NCBI GenBank assembly: GCA_028023455.1
Contig: JAQFVV010000451.1
Location: forward strand, 186,001 to 250,000
Length of the DNA: 64,000 bases
Direction of reading: 5' to 3'
Source of the DNA: Epiperipatus broadwayi
Taxonomy: Eukaryota > Onychophora > Udeonychophora > Euonychophora > Peripatidae
Positions 13,701 to 28,700 of the stretch are shown one piece after another (within the stretch, counting starts at the first letter, position 1; each line of letters opens with the position of its first letter). The notes below the pieces were generated by a model. It did not search any database. It was not told where the DNA came from and worked only from the letters and a program-made list of their open reading frames with translations. The position numbers and the translations under genes are program-made.

Positions 13701-16700
13701 ATGCAAGTATTCCGAATACCAACAAATAAAATAATGAATAATAATAGTGAACAGCCTGCTCTACTTGCAATACAAATATTTATAGAGCTCTATTTGGTTC
13801 ATTTCCTTGACACACTTTAAGACTGGCTGCTTTCAAGATAGTTACCACTGGCTTGATTCCCCAAACACTTTGGCCCCAGTCCAATTCAACTGCCCGTGAA
13901 CACATCTGGCTTCGTTGTAGAGTACTGCAATCATCACTATCTTTTTTTAGCTGTAATCACTTCCGTCTTTTGTCAACAGTCCACTTGATAATCTCACTGG
14001 AAATCTTCTGGAAATTCAACTCTTCATATCTAGCTGCTATCTAGACGGTTTCCTCCAGCTTCAGTTTCCCAAACTCTTTGGGCCTGTTCAGCTGCTGTCC
14101 GTGAACACATTTCCACTGACCGCTGCACCCTCACTGTAAAAACTGTCATTTACATCTCTCACCAACATGAACTGGAAAATGAATGACGCACCTTGTTTCT
14201 TACTCTATTTGTAGTTTTTAATTACTCACACAATTAATTATTTTCTTCCATATACGGTAATGTTTTTAGGTTTATAACTAATTAATTGGTGTCTTAGGAA
14301 TTCATTTCCATATAAGGTAAATTTAGTCTATTCTATTAATTAATTAGTCTCTTATCAAGAAATATTTGTAATCGACAAATATTTCTTGGAATTTATCGAT
14401 TGCAATATTTTTATCACAATTAACATAAATTATTTAATTAAATTTACCTCTTATCAGTTAGTGATCTAAATATATTTCTGTAATATATATTCTACTTTTT
14501 CTGGAGTGCTCAAGCTTATACTAATGTAAATATAAATATTTTTACAAAATATAACATACCGTAACCAAAGAATCACATTTGAACATCATTGATGGTAGTT
14601 TGCCATCCTCAACACAATTTATTTTCATGTTCAATTTTATAGTTACATTATAATCTTTCATGGACCCTTACATCATTAAGATGCATGAAAGTGCAGATAT
14701 GATTGGAAAAAAGAGCTCCCAAAATGAATATATAATTATAAACAGATAACAAAGAACAGTTTATTAATAATTAATTACCAATAATTTCTTAGATGTTGAA
14801 CCAAGAACTGTTAATCAACAACAACAATTTTGAGATTTTTCCAATCATTAAAATATGGTACAATCTTTATTTAATCTACTTTTATCTTATCTTTTAAAGC
14901 AGCTTTAAAGGCAGAAATTCATTCTATTACCAGAGCCATTTTTTGTAAGCTTGAGTAACCAATGAGCATTAAAAAGTAGTCCTATATCCATCCTCCTTAA
15001 TAATTTCTGAATATTGACTGTTTTCAATGAAGAGCATTGGATTTGGCATAGCTATTTTACTCTTTATGTTTTTAGATCATACATACATCATCCAACCTAT
15101 TTTTGACAATTCATCTCCTTCAGTGAAAAGCAGATGATTTTTTTCATTCACATATTCTGCAGCTACTTTACTCCTTTTATACTATTCAAGTCAACAAACA
15201 GATATTCAAACATACCCAAAGATTTTGAAAACAAACTAACTGGCTTATATAGTTATAGAAGTCAGTAACTATATATTACACTAATACTTGGATCTTTTAT
15301 AATCTTTGGCTAGGATGAATTGTACCAATAAAGCATCATATATCTTTCTTTACTTACACTTAACATACTCTTTATGCTTTCATTTTGCCAATCTCTCTCT
15401 CATCTCATGTTGAATGCACAATTTGTTAAAATGTAAATGTATCAAAGAGAGAAAGAGAAACTGGATTGGACATATACTAAGAAAAGATTATAGTTTAATG
15501 AAAGATGTTTTGGAAGGAATGGTGAGTGGAAATAAAAAGAAAGGACGGAAGAGATTGACATTATTGGATGATATACGAGATGGAAGGGGTTATGTGGAAT
15601 TGAGGAAGTGGGCAAGGAAGAGAATGGAATGGAAGAATGGTGACTACTCTCTGGACCTGTCTATTGGACAGACTACTATTGTAAATGCAATAACTTACAT
15701 AAACTATATTTGAATGTGTAAATGATAAAACAACTAATCGTCTGAAAGGCAGAACTCCCTCCACGTGCCCTCTAAAAATAAAAACAATGAAAAAGGCAGT
15801 ACTTGTTAAACTTGACAAATGCAGGATAAATGTTTTGACCTTTTCACTAATTTTATTCTTTACATAAGATTAACTAAACACCCACTAATTGATCAGTTTT
15901 GGAAGCTAGCTATCAAAAAATTTTTTTTTGAAGTTTTACCTGATCTGGAGTCAGAGGTCAGCCACAGCTGCTTTGCAAGCAGTTGTCCCACATTAGTGGG
16001 TTCGCTTCCCGGCTGATGCTATGACACATGGGAAAAAAGAACTCTGAATCATGTGTATGATTAAAAAATCACTAACTATTATGCCACAAGTCATTTAATT
16101 TATATATATATATTCTCCACTAGAGGGTATTATATATATATTCTCCATTAGAGGGTAAGTTGATATGACTCAATAATAGGGTTCCTATAACTATAAGAAT
16201 ACAACGGTGACAGTCAGCCATCTTGAACTCACTTCACATTTAAAGCAACATCATAAAAGTTCATAAGCTCTGGTGTAATGTATTAGATATGAAATGATTT
16301 TCAATACCCCGAAAGATACATATGTCCATGAACCAGAAATTGAAGTTTTATTATATGAAATAATAAGCAAAAAATATTAACAAATTGTTATAGGAAATTT
16401 TTTTATCATGTTTCGGTAGTTTCGAAATTGTTTATTGCTAATATAACTAAATAGTCTCAGAATGCTCTGAGTGAATCCCTGTACAGAAATACTTGCATTT
16501 TAAGTTAAATTCAATGTCATATCTGCATTTCTAACTATACTAAAATTGAGGATCACCAGTTTATATGTAATATAAAAATACTACAAACATTTAATTGTTT
16601 TTATTCAATACATAAATAATAGAATGTGGTGTTAGGAAAGTGAATTCTGATTTTCTTGTGACAGCCAATATTGGTTGGAAAAAGATGAAATAAACAGAAA

Positions 16701-19700
16701 AACTGCAGTGTAAATAAATACAAAGTAATTATTCATTCATTCATACAAAATATTGCACGTAGATAGAATGACAATAAGATCAAATTAATCACACAATCAT
16801 GGACTACTTAATAATGTGATGCAGAACTACAAGCAGACCACAGACTATAGTTGGAAATCACTGACTTAAAGAACTGTCATAACACATACCATTTGTATAC
16901 GTTGAATACTTAACGACTTTTTAAGAATAAAATACAAAAAAAATTTCTTCCTAAAATGTAAGTGTTAATAAACATGTATAACGAATTAGATAGCTACTGC
17001 AAATTTTAATATTAAATGCTGTTTTACAACAACTGATTAGGAATTTTTAGTTAAATCCAAATTTACATTAAACAGCATATTTAATTAGATATTAAAATAA
17101 GTACTTCTAACAAAGTTTATTCTACAAAATTTTCCATTAAAAAAACGACTAAAAAAAAAAAACACTAGAAAAACAGAATTCCTTAGAAAATAAACATTTC
17201 AAATCGAATAACAAGTTTATAAAAGCCAAAACATCAAACATGAAGGAAAAAAAAAGAATTAGATTATCATAACCGAGTTATTGAAGTTTATTTAAATAAA
17301 TAAAAAAACATTATTTAAAAAAAAAAAAATGAAATAGTTTAAATTAAATTTACTTTTTCTTTTTATTATCAATAATAAGAAAAAAAACTTGATAAAAATA
17401 CGGTTCAAGAGTAAATTCAAGTTACATATAAAATATATACGTTTAAATATAAAAATTCAGTTTATTTCAGATTAGTTACCGATAAGACAACTTATCTACA
17501 GTTCTGGAAAATTTTCAAATTGTCAAGAGAATTAGTTAAAAATATTTTTCTTTGAACAAATGTTTTCAAAACAAAAACAATACTTTTGTTAATATTAGTA
17601 CAACAATATTTCTAGTTAATACAAAACTAAATAAATTTAGCCCACTGTAAATATTTTTATTTTCTGATATTTAAACATTATATGCGTTATCATCATACCC
17701 TCTATATGTGATGTGATGTATTGTGGCTTCTCCTTAAACGAAGTCAAGAATATCTCAGCAATTATGCCCAGATAAACCTGTTAACCACTTTATTTCCCAT
17801 TCCTCACTCTAAATGTTCCCATATTCTGCTCTATTCCATTTCCACAACATAATCTTTATCAACTCTATAACCTTTATATCTAAATCCCCCTTATCTTTTC
17901 CCAAACCCAGCATAAAAACCAATAATTCATTTCTGTATAATCACTTTTTTCATATTTATTCTTCCATAACTTCATTATATGTACCCTTTCTGTTTTCAAG
18001 CATTTACATTCAATTAACAAATGCCTAATATTTTCTATTCTTCCCTTACATAATTTACAAAATAAATCACCCATATTTTTCCATTTACATGTATATTCTC
18101 TTGTAGCTAAAGATCCCGCTCGAGCCTTAAGTAATAAATTACTTTCCTTACTATTATCATATATTAACTCACACCTAATATTCTGTTATTTCTATATATA
18201 TTTAAACTCTTTTTACTCTCCATACTATTTCTCCTCTAACTCTCTATTATTTATTAATAAATCTATTCTTTTATCCCATTCCTTACTACTATAACACTCA
18301 ACAATCCTTTTAACACAATCATCCCATTTTTTGTACAAATATACTAATATAAATTCTTTATCCAAATCTTTTGCATACCGCATTACCTTTCTTACCCATC
18401 TAGTTACCTGCCCTTTACTCATAACCCAATTAAATACTATTTTGGCTATTCTTTTATTATCCATAAATTTTCATTTTACTTTTTGCATCTTTCATATGAA
18501 AACTTTACCATCCCATTTCTCCTTGAATTGCCTTCCTTGCAACAGAAATAGCGCAGTGTAGCGGTATACTCAAGAACTAAAGACTCTTGTCATCAATTTC
18601 TAGTTCAATCTATCTATCATTTTGATGCTGAACACCTTAATCATACATTAATTTATTTTATTGCTCTGTGTGATTTAATCGAAAGTTACAATAGTAGATT
18701 CTGGAACTCAAGGGTCATCGGTATGACTTGAGCTGTTACTTCTGTTCCCCAAAATTTTTATAAACTCTTAACAAACATTCAATCACTTATTATTATATAT
18801 TATTTTTCCTGCAAAAATTAGCGCTTCTCAACTTAATCCATAATCTTTTACAATTTCTTTTCCTGACTTAATATATTTCATGACATATGATTTTCTTCAA
18901 AAATTGTATCAACACAAAGATATTAAAAGTATGTTATGATTTATTTGAATATAAGACACGTGGATTTTTAAAAATCTATTGCACCTTTCAGCCAGAAACA
19001 TTTCCTTGGTACTTACATATTAAACCTGCTGATTGTGTTTGCATGGCAAAATGCCATTGTGTTTGTGTGGAGGGGGAGGGTTTTGTGATCACAGAATGCT
19101 GTATTAAAAAGTTACAACTACAGCATTCTGCCATCACAAACACAGGCAGCAGGTCTAATATGTAAGTACCAATTTCCTCTTTTTTTTTATATTACCAACC
19201 AGAAATTCAAAAAGAGTCTAATATTTTGAATCCAAGCTAAAGGCACCTACAATTATAACAAAACCGAGGAGAACAAACTATAGATATTGGTGTCAGACCT
19301 ATGAAACTATGTTGACTTTAATTCAGACTAATAGCTTGACGGAGTATATGGAGATGTCAGAAGAGGTAGTACCTCTGATGGATCAAGAATATTGAAATGA
19401 GCAATAAATCTTTGGTTCTTAATGACATCTTAATTCATCTGTGGCTCCAAATAATTGTTTAAGCATGACAGTGGCCATTGAGTACAGAGTTAAAATAGAT
19501 ATGGTAGATATATTTTATCTGACAATGATATGGCAGCATGTGCATAAAGTCATCAATCAAATCAACAGAATAGCTTTGGGTGAGAACAGCAAGAAGGTTG
19601 TAATGCAAGATCTGCAATTAAAGTCATCAAAAACAGAATGTATGAAAAATAGTATTTTGGTCAGTCATAAGATAGAAAAGCTTAGTTCGTACTGTCTCAT

Positions 19701-22700
19701 CAGATTCCTAAAAAGCAATGAGATTTGATAGTACAAAAAAAAAAAAAGGCAATTGTTGAAGATGCTTAAAATCCAAAACTCTTCAATAACAAAGACCAAA
19801 AACTACTTTGGGGATATGAATAGTATAATGCTGTATAAGGATTTAGTAAGCATTACCATCTATGGTTATTCAAATTCACTTAAGATCAGGAGTAGTATAA
19901 GTGGATTTTATTCCTAAGAAGGACAGCACAAACTGGAATCGTGAGGGTGGTTTAGTTTACATTTTGTTTTATACCAATCCTAACAGCAGTGCATTTGTTT
20001 TATATACTGTAATGAAATAAAAACAGGAAATATATATATTACATATATTAGGGAAAAAAGTTATGAAGATATTTTAAGTAATATAGAAATCCTCAATCCA
20101 GTTCTCAATTATCGATTAGGATGATGACTAAGCCATGCATTCCCTCTTTGTAAAGATTATAAGGAATAATTTAAAAACAAATGCATATTTCCTGATCATT
20201 ATCAATTTTCATTAGACTGAGTTGTATCGTGGTAACTTCATTTATAATAAAGATATTTGAAATAAGTTATTGGGCATCACTTTCTTTATAGAAGAATGCA
20301 TATGATGAAGTAATATTTTCATATCATAACCTCACATCATATTCTCCTTGCTTAAAGCATAAACACACTCAAGAACATAAACTAGCTATCTAAGTACACA
20401 ATAAAAATGAAATGACATAAATAAGAAAGGCATTGACATTAAATTTTGTTTTTAAGCAATAAAAACAAATAATTATATGCACACATAGATATAACACAAT
20501 TGTAACTGTGAACTGAGATGTCCAAATAATATATTAACACATTTTTTACAGATAAAAAGAAGAGGAAAAAACATAATCTATAAGCAGCTGCTACTCCTAG
20601 TCTCCATTATCTATGTAACCTGCCATGTACAATTCTTTATACAGAGACATTATCATTATAAGTTGTATATACATTTCACTATAATTCAAACCTCCTAAAT
20701 AACTGCAATTACAATGAGACAAGCTGAAAAACAATCATGATATCAATAATCTAGTAGGTGATAAGACTAAAATGAATAATAAAAAATATTTTAAACAAGG
20801 CAAAACTCTCCACACAGTAGTGCCACCCTGTGCCAACCAGAGTAATCAATGGATGCCAGAAGGCTTGTGCATAAAATCCTTATCTAATGTCTATTCATCC
20901 AATATCCCCAGACTAGTTTCTGGCTTGTGGCCTTCGTCAGTGAGGAGCTTTGGATCTGAGAGCAGATGGTGATCATGTGATAAAAAAATATTTTACATAT
21001 ATAATAAAAAAAAATGAAGTTCAGTTCCAAGTACTTGTCTTTCAATATTTCTTTATGCCATTCTGTGGCTTCATCATCAATCATCTTAGGATTAATCTCC
21101 ACCTTGGAATCTTCTAATCCTTATATATTACATACTATTTCATTTCATCAAGTTAATGCAATTTTTGAGCAATAGGAACAAACTTCTATCAGAACATCAG
21201 GTCAGACAAAAAAGTTTGGTTTTTACATCAACATCATCTTTAGACTATTAACCTTGAAGCATGAACATTAACACACTGCTGATTACAATTAGCCCATTTT
21301 GTTGAAAATCATCTTCATTGAAGAGTTTTCCATCATAGCCAGAATAAAATCAGCATTAAGAAAAATGCTAGTTGTGGGGTGGGGGGTTCTGTGCTTATGC
21401 ATGGTGAACAGCGCCACCTAGCAGCTGGAATGAGCATCACCACTTTTGGCCCCTATCCCGGATACTTGTGTTGACACAGAAACAGCACCTCTTGTGGCCA
21501 TTGAGCACGTCCTCCACAATTACCAAAAAAGCTATGACTTTTTTTACAAATATGGGTTAATTATTGTCAGGCTGCAATAACTTGGTAACATTATAGCTAT
21601 TTTGAGTCTTCTCTAATTTCAATTTCATGTACTGTACTCTCTAATAAAATGAATCTATGAATGAATTAATGGAAGAATCAGTGAATTTATCTCTCAATAA
21701 TTACATCAATTTTAACTTCTTTATATAGCCTTACAGATTTTTTCCTTTCTTAAGAGTCCACTTTTAAATAGATTATTCTAATTTGTTAATTATAAAACCT
21801 GAATGAAGTATAATTAATTATATATATATTTTAACTGACGTATTTTTCTTTTTTTATTTAACTATACAAACTGAACTTTTCTAAAGTCTTTACTGATTCC
21901 TTTTTTTAAAAATTACGATATGATATTTTTACATTAATTGATAATTTCTTAAATTCTATATATTTCATAAATATAGATTTACCGTTATTTCTTCTCTGCA
22001 TAGATATAACATTTTAAAACTTATTCCAAGGTTAAGAAGTTAAAAAGGTAAACATGAAAGATCCACCAGGATTTTAAATACAATATCTATATATAGTAAA
22101 CATTGTATGCTTTTACTTAACATTCTATATTTATCATTATTAACTTTACAAATATTTTATTCATTTGAAATTCAACATATTTGATTCAAATACTTATTAC
22201 CTATATAGTCATATATAATCATCATCAATACGGCAACTTTTGGTTTGATTTTAGAATTCCCAATTATTTTAGCAAGATATTTATGTCTTAATTATTTAAT
22301 ATTAAGTTTTTAATTTTAAACTCTAAAGTTTTCAATCTATCACTTGAACAATTTGTGTCATCACAAATAGTGTTTTCCAACATTATATATATAATTGCTA
22401 GCTTTGACTAAATAACCAAATGTTATTAATTTACTTTTCAGCACTTCTATCCTTATTAAATAACTATGCCAATGCAAAATGATCGTTGCGCAGCTCCAGA
22501 TAAAAATAAAAGTAGCAAATCTAGAAACTTTTTAGGCAAGGGCAATAAATACAACCTATTTTATATATGATTTAATTCCTATTTACTACTTCTTTTGAAA
22601 ACCATATAAATGAAGAATTACAAATCAAATACTCGTAATGTAATTAACTATAGTATTTACTACATTATATAAAACTTTCAAATTTGACTAAATAACCAAA

Positions 22701-25700
22701 TACTATTTATTCAGTTTTCAGCATTTCTGTCCATATAAATTGCTTGTCAAAGCAAGATGCTCAAGTGCATTAAGCAGCTTCAAATATAAAAAATTAATAA
22801 ATCTAGAAAATTTCTAATCAAAGATGAAATCCAATACATTCCTGATACAAACACAGCCTATTTTATTAAAGGCTTATTTCTTTCCCATATGAGAAATTTT
22901 ATTTCTATTCTAAAGCAAATAAATCATTTTGCATCGGATATAATAGTGATCTAATAAAAATATAAAAATGCAGAAGATATATATTAAACATCTGTAGAAT
23001 ATTTACTAAACACTTGAAGTTTTTAAACTATTTTGTACGCATTTTGGTGTTACTGAATATATCAAGAGATTTTGCTAAATAATTTGTAAAGATATTAGAT
23101 ATTATATTTTGGCAGAAACGCTTCCAATTTTATCACTGACATAAAGTAACCATGCTACACATCTATAATCTAACAGCTTCACTTGTTTTTTCTCTGCTTA
23201 CTTTCAATGTCTGCATTGAGATCAATAACATATTCCATTTGGCTTACTCCAAAACTATCTTTTATAATACAAACTTAAGTAATCAAAGGATTCTAGATAA
23301 CAGCAACTTCTAAACTAGTTTCTGGTGTCTTCAATAAAAACATTGGATTTGCACAAACATATTATAATCTATAATCTAGTTTAATTTTCTGTAATAGTTT
23401 GCACTCAAATATATTAAAACATTTAGAAATGATTACTAGAAATGTCAATGTTTCTTTAAAAAGACTAATTCAGCTTCTACATAACTGGGATTTCTGATTT
23501 TATGACTACAATGCAAACACTGAAAATGGTCAATAATGAAAAACTAGTCTAGATACGAATATTATAGAACTACTATCTGATATTTAGTGATTACTCACGC
23601 TTACAACAATGACTCTGGAGTGCTCTCAAGTTGCAAAAGTAAATGTGTGTCAACAGACCAACTCTGAATACAAAACTGGTGCTAAAGAGTCTACAAATAT
23701 TATATTAACATAAGATTAAAGCATAAAAAAAAATTGAAGATGCTCTATAAATTCTAAAAACATGACAAGATCATAAAATCAATTAATATGACTTCAATTT
23801 GCTGAACTGATACTATAAAATATACTATTATAAATTTATTAAACGCACATTGATTACGTAAGTAATATTTACTGAGGCTATAACCTCGACAATATGCGTA
23901 TAAATGCGATAGCAGGGACCTCTACAGGTGTTTTAACCACAATCTTACGCTATGGACTATTGTAAATTCAACAATTTTATTAATCAAGATATATAAATTG
24001 AATGACCAATAATGAACTTCCTAAAAAAGTATTTCATGGTAACTTGAACATAAATTTTCATGGGAGAGATAGACCTCATCTATATTATAAAATCATCTCA
24101 AAAACACTCTAAAGTCAAATATTAATGGGAGAATATAGTCACAGAGAAAAAAACAATAGACTGTAATATATTTATTTAGCATATTAAAATTCAACACCAA
24201 TCATTCTTAAACAATCAAAACAGATTATTCCAAGTTATATAGAGTAAAGAAGATAACAGAAATCGGATAAATTGGATATACCTTGTAAATATATACCATA
24301 GCTTATGGTCTTCCACACTCACAGTTTGGAGAGTCTATAAAATCCTACTTGTGCAACATATAACGACAGCTATTCTGGCCTGTTCAAAGTCTTCTTGGAA
24401 GAAAAAAACCAAGATTTCTCAAATTTTTTCAATTTCAGGTCAAAACCCTGATGAAAGTTGAAGTTTGGCGAGGAGAATTTCAATGAAGTCTAGTGGGCCC
24501 AGTTGGCTAAATCCACCTATCGTCACCTGCTTGTAATGCAACCTGGGGTCTTGCTTCCATTTATTATATATTTTTAATGTTGGAATAAGATGTGAAAGAC
24601 AAAGTGATATCTTTAGTACCAGACTTCAACTCATGGACCCCTGATCACATCAATACACCATATTTCTTTAATGGATTGTAAGATAAGATGTTGAAATTTT
24701 TCGGAAAGATAAGTTTGCTGCAGAAGTAATTGAAAGACAGCAACATAAAATATCAAATAAATAGAAGGAACCAGCCTCTTCTATATGTGAATGTAGTTGT
24801 GCTTCATGGAGTGGTTTATATAGGCATTACAAAACTCATTTCTAGTATATTTATTCCAACTGATTTTTAATTGACACTATTCTCTTCCAAATATTTTAAT
24901 AATAATATACACTAACGAAATTTCACGTAATTATTATTATTATTATTATTTTAAAAAAAAAATTCTAACAAAGATGTAATTATTATTACTTCAGTTATTT
25001 TGAGCATGCCCGGAAAAAATTATATAATCAGATAAGGTGCTTTTTTTGTTTGTTTAATAACTAAAATATGAACATTAATTTTCTTAATTGGTATAATAAA
25101 AAAAAAAAAGATAATTCTGTCAGATTCAATAAAATACAGGAGGGGGGGGCTTTTAAAATAAATTATTACATTATCATTTATTTATTAAATAATTCCGTTT
25201 CTACTAAGTAAGAGCAAATATCTACTATAAAAATTTATTTTATACTTTAAATTTTATAAAATTTCTGACATAAAATTAGATTAAATTTTTCATGTTAAAA
25301 TTTCATATTAAGTTAAATTCAAGAATTAGAAAACATTTCTCAGGATCATGTAGACATGCGCGCGCGCAGATACAATTAATTCGAAAGCAGTACTTTATTT
25401 CAAGGGCAACTTTCTATGCAGGTTTGATCTGGAATTAAAATCTACCACTGTTCTATTTTACTAGAAATCAATCCAAGATAAATAAATAAAAAAAGTCACA
25501 ATGTCAATTGAACTTTTTTACGTAATTTAGTTAAAGATAATATATATTTTATCACTGTTAAATAGAATGAGAAAACTTAATTATAAAATAATACGGAATA
25601 CAAATGAACCGAACACTAACTTCTAAAAATAGATCACTACTGCACTCCAGAATGTTTTAAAAATTGCTACATCTTTTAAAATCTGATCTACAAATCATTG

Positions 25701-28700
25701 CATTACAACAGGTGCTCTTTCATATCTCATTATTTGCGTCCTATTTTCTATCTATAAATAATGTTATCATTGATTTATTATAACTACGACTCCCCCCCCC
25801 CCATATGTCATAGCATCGTCCGGGAGGCGAACCCACAACCGTCTGCAACCAACTACTCGCTTGCAAGGCGGCTGCGATGACCTCTCGGCTAACAACTTGA
25901 CATAACTACGACTTTTTAGAGCTAGTTTCTAATAAAATAAAACCTTTAAAATTCACTCTATAAAATTACCTATTTTAATATATAATTTAACGGAAAGTAA
26001 ACACATACACATAATGAATATATCTATAACACATGTAAACAATATTACACTCATATGCTAATAATTAGATTTGAGCATGATAACGGGCCCTGTGATGTTA
26101 ATGTCAGAGCATTGTACAGAGTGAGGTGTTTTTCATATCACAAAGTGATTAAGAATTTCTTTTTCATGTAGTTAGTCTATAACAAGCCCAGATGGGCATC
26201 CATTATTGTTTAGTAAATTGATATGTTGCTATTATTTGTTAACGTTCTCGGGCTAATCTTGGTTGGCCAGGTCTACTGAGTGTAAAAGCAGACAATTAGA
26301 ATGTTATACAATGCAGTCTTCATCACTGGTGCGAAGTGCATGTGTCATAATCTGATGTCAAGCTCATGGTTTATCTTTAATTGTATGCCTTGTTGATTAC
26401 TTGAAACGATAAAAAAATAAATCCATTTAAATACATATAGGATATTAATAACAAAGTGTTTAAACGCAATGCCGTAATAATACTTCAGATACAGCTGAAT
26501 TTAAAAATCAACACTTAGAATATTTCTTTTAATATTAGAATCCAAAATATTTAATTTTAAACATTATTAGTTACATCAATATTAATATTACTTAATCTAG
26601 CTTACAAAGAAAACTTTGTTCAAATATAGATTTATTTTGTCAATAATTAAAATTTTCTTTAAACCTTTCTTAGGTTTCGATAACAGCTCACATTCTTCTT
26701 TCAATTATTTCAAAGAACATCTGTCTTTCTGTAATTGCTGACCAAATTCTGGATCTGCATACTTTCCCATTTATATTTCCACAAATATCGGGAGCAATTA
26801 CAACATTGGATGCTTACTGTTTAAAAATAACTTTTTTTTTTGTGTCAAAGCGTCGGGCGGGAATCGAACCCCGGGACAACCAATGCTTGAATAAAAAATA
26901 ACTTTTATAAAATTTTTTAAATCAAACAGACTACAAGACTAATAGATGCTTTTAAGATTTTAGAATTTTAATTAACTAAGGGATAATATAGTTTGAATTT
27001 AAATTTCAAGTAAAAAAAAACATTCTTAAAACTTTTTCCAATTATATATATCTGAGAACATAAGTTTAAATAAAAGGTCTTGTGTTTGAAGTAAAATTTC
27101 TAGATTTTGTTAATGGTTTTTATCCGTATGAAGGTCAGGAAAAAAACAGAATATAATTTATCCCAATTTTTTAAAATCTGTTACCGATACATTTTGAAGT
27201 GTGTAGGATAGCACAATATAGATAGTTACTTGGATGGCAAATTAGGTTGCTTTAGAGTTGGCTAAGCTGAAAAACTTTTTGAAATTTTTTTAAATATTTA
27301 AAGACTTACTGGCTTCAATCCAAATTTTTAAAAACTAAGTCAGAGATACAGCAAGCTAAGCTCTATTCAATTATATTGTTAGGAATTTCTCTGCTTTATT
27401 TTATTTAAAAAATCAACATTTGAGTATATTTCTCATACTATTTTAGAATATTTATGCACCGTATTTGTCAAAATTTTATTCTAGCAGATATGATATCTGC
27501 AACCATCCACAGTTAACCATGTAAAAATGTAAGAAATTAGTTCGTTCAGACAAATGACTTCACTCATATTTTGTTTTTGAAGCCTATATATACATATTTA
27601 TCTATTTGTCCACTAAAGAAATTAGAATAAAAGTGATAATGTATCTTTCTGTTGCAAAACTGAGTACCAGAATGATGTCCAAGTGTATTTTGGCTACATC
27701 ACTAAACTAAAAAGCCGTTAGAGCAGGTAAAATTTACGATAGAAAAAAATTCAATTTCTAGCAATATTTTTGCCATTGCAAATGCAGTGCTACTTTTCAG
27801 AGGAATATCATTGGATTAAATAAATAAATGAAATATTCATGTCAAAAAGTTATACAATATTCAAACACTGGAAATGACAGAATTGAGTATCAATTTAGAT
27901 ATCTTCAGCTCTTGGGTCCATCATTCTATCACTGTATTAAAATGCACAGGGCACAACAATGGTTTATTAAATTTCACAGAATCTGATGACTGAAGTTCCA
28001 ATAAATATACATTCGAAAATAAAATTTTTTATCAGGAAAAAAATTGTTATTTGAATCAGACATTTTCAGAAGAGGATTTGAACCCAAAACAATCTACTAT
28101 AATCAGATAATATGCTAACCAAAGTGATTTTCAATGTCAAAAAATTATATATGAAAAAACTGGAAAAAAAAGAGCTTACAAAATAGAACATCAGCTTTTG
28201 CTTATACACCTGGGTCTCGTTTTACGCGATAGATAGGCTCCTCAGAAAACACGCGCAAACGAAATCGCGCAAAAATAGACGTAGCTTACATTGAAAAAGG
28301 GGGGATGCGGTCTGTGATTTTTCAAAATTCGCATAAAAGCAAAGCACCAACGTAAAATTACTTTAAAATTCGCGCAAAAAAAATATAAGGAAATAAAATA
28401 TGACTAATAAAAAATTTCAAATTAAAAAAAAAATTGATACAAGACAAACTTTTTTTAACTATAATATTTAATTTTATTCAAAATAATATATTTTTATGCA
28501 TAATTTACAGTACAGTAATTTACATTTTTTATACACATTTTAATTATTATAGCTATTTGCCGAAATACACGTTCGTTTGCAAACAACTAGCGCCAACTTC
28601 ACACTCATGTTGCAACAGTGGTTTTCTGGTGACAACGTAATTAGTAATTAATCTTTGAGACGATGATTTTATTAATTGTTTATGAAACTAACAACTAAAA

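Noticed and set aside
18698-18723. SECIS-like or regulatory hairpin
   Set aside because: The CGGT loop and missing AUGA/GA quartet do not fit SECIS. It is better explained as part of the adjoining SINE.
19441-19728. 95-codon plus-strand frame
   Set aside because: No domain, no splice context and composition like its surroundings. Frames of this length are expected by chance here.
27955-27990. CTGATGA core near 27976
   Set aside because: No GAAA box or helix I partner at hammerhead spacing.
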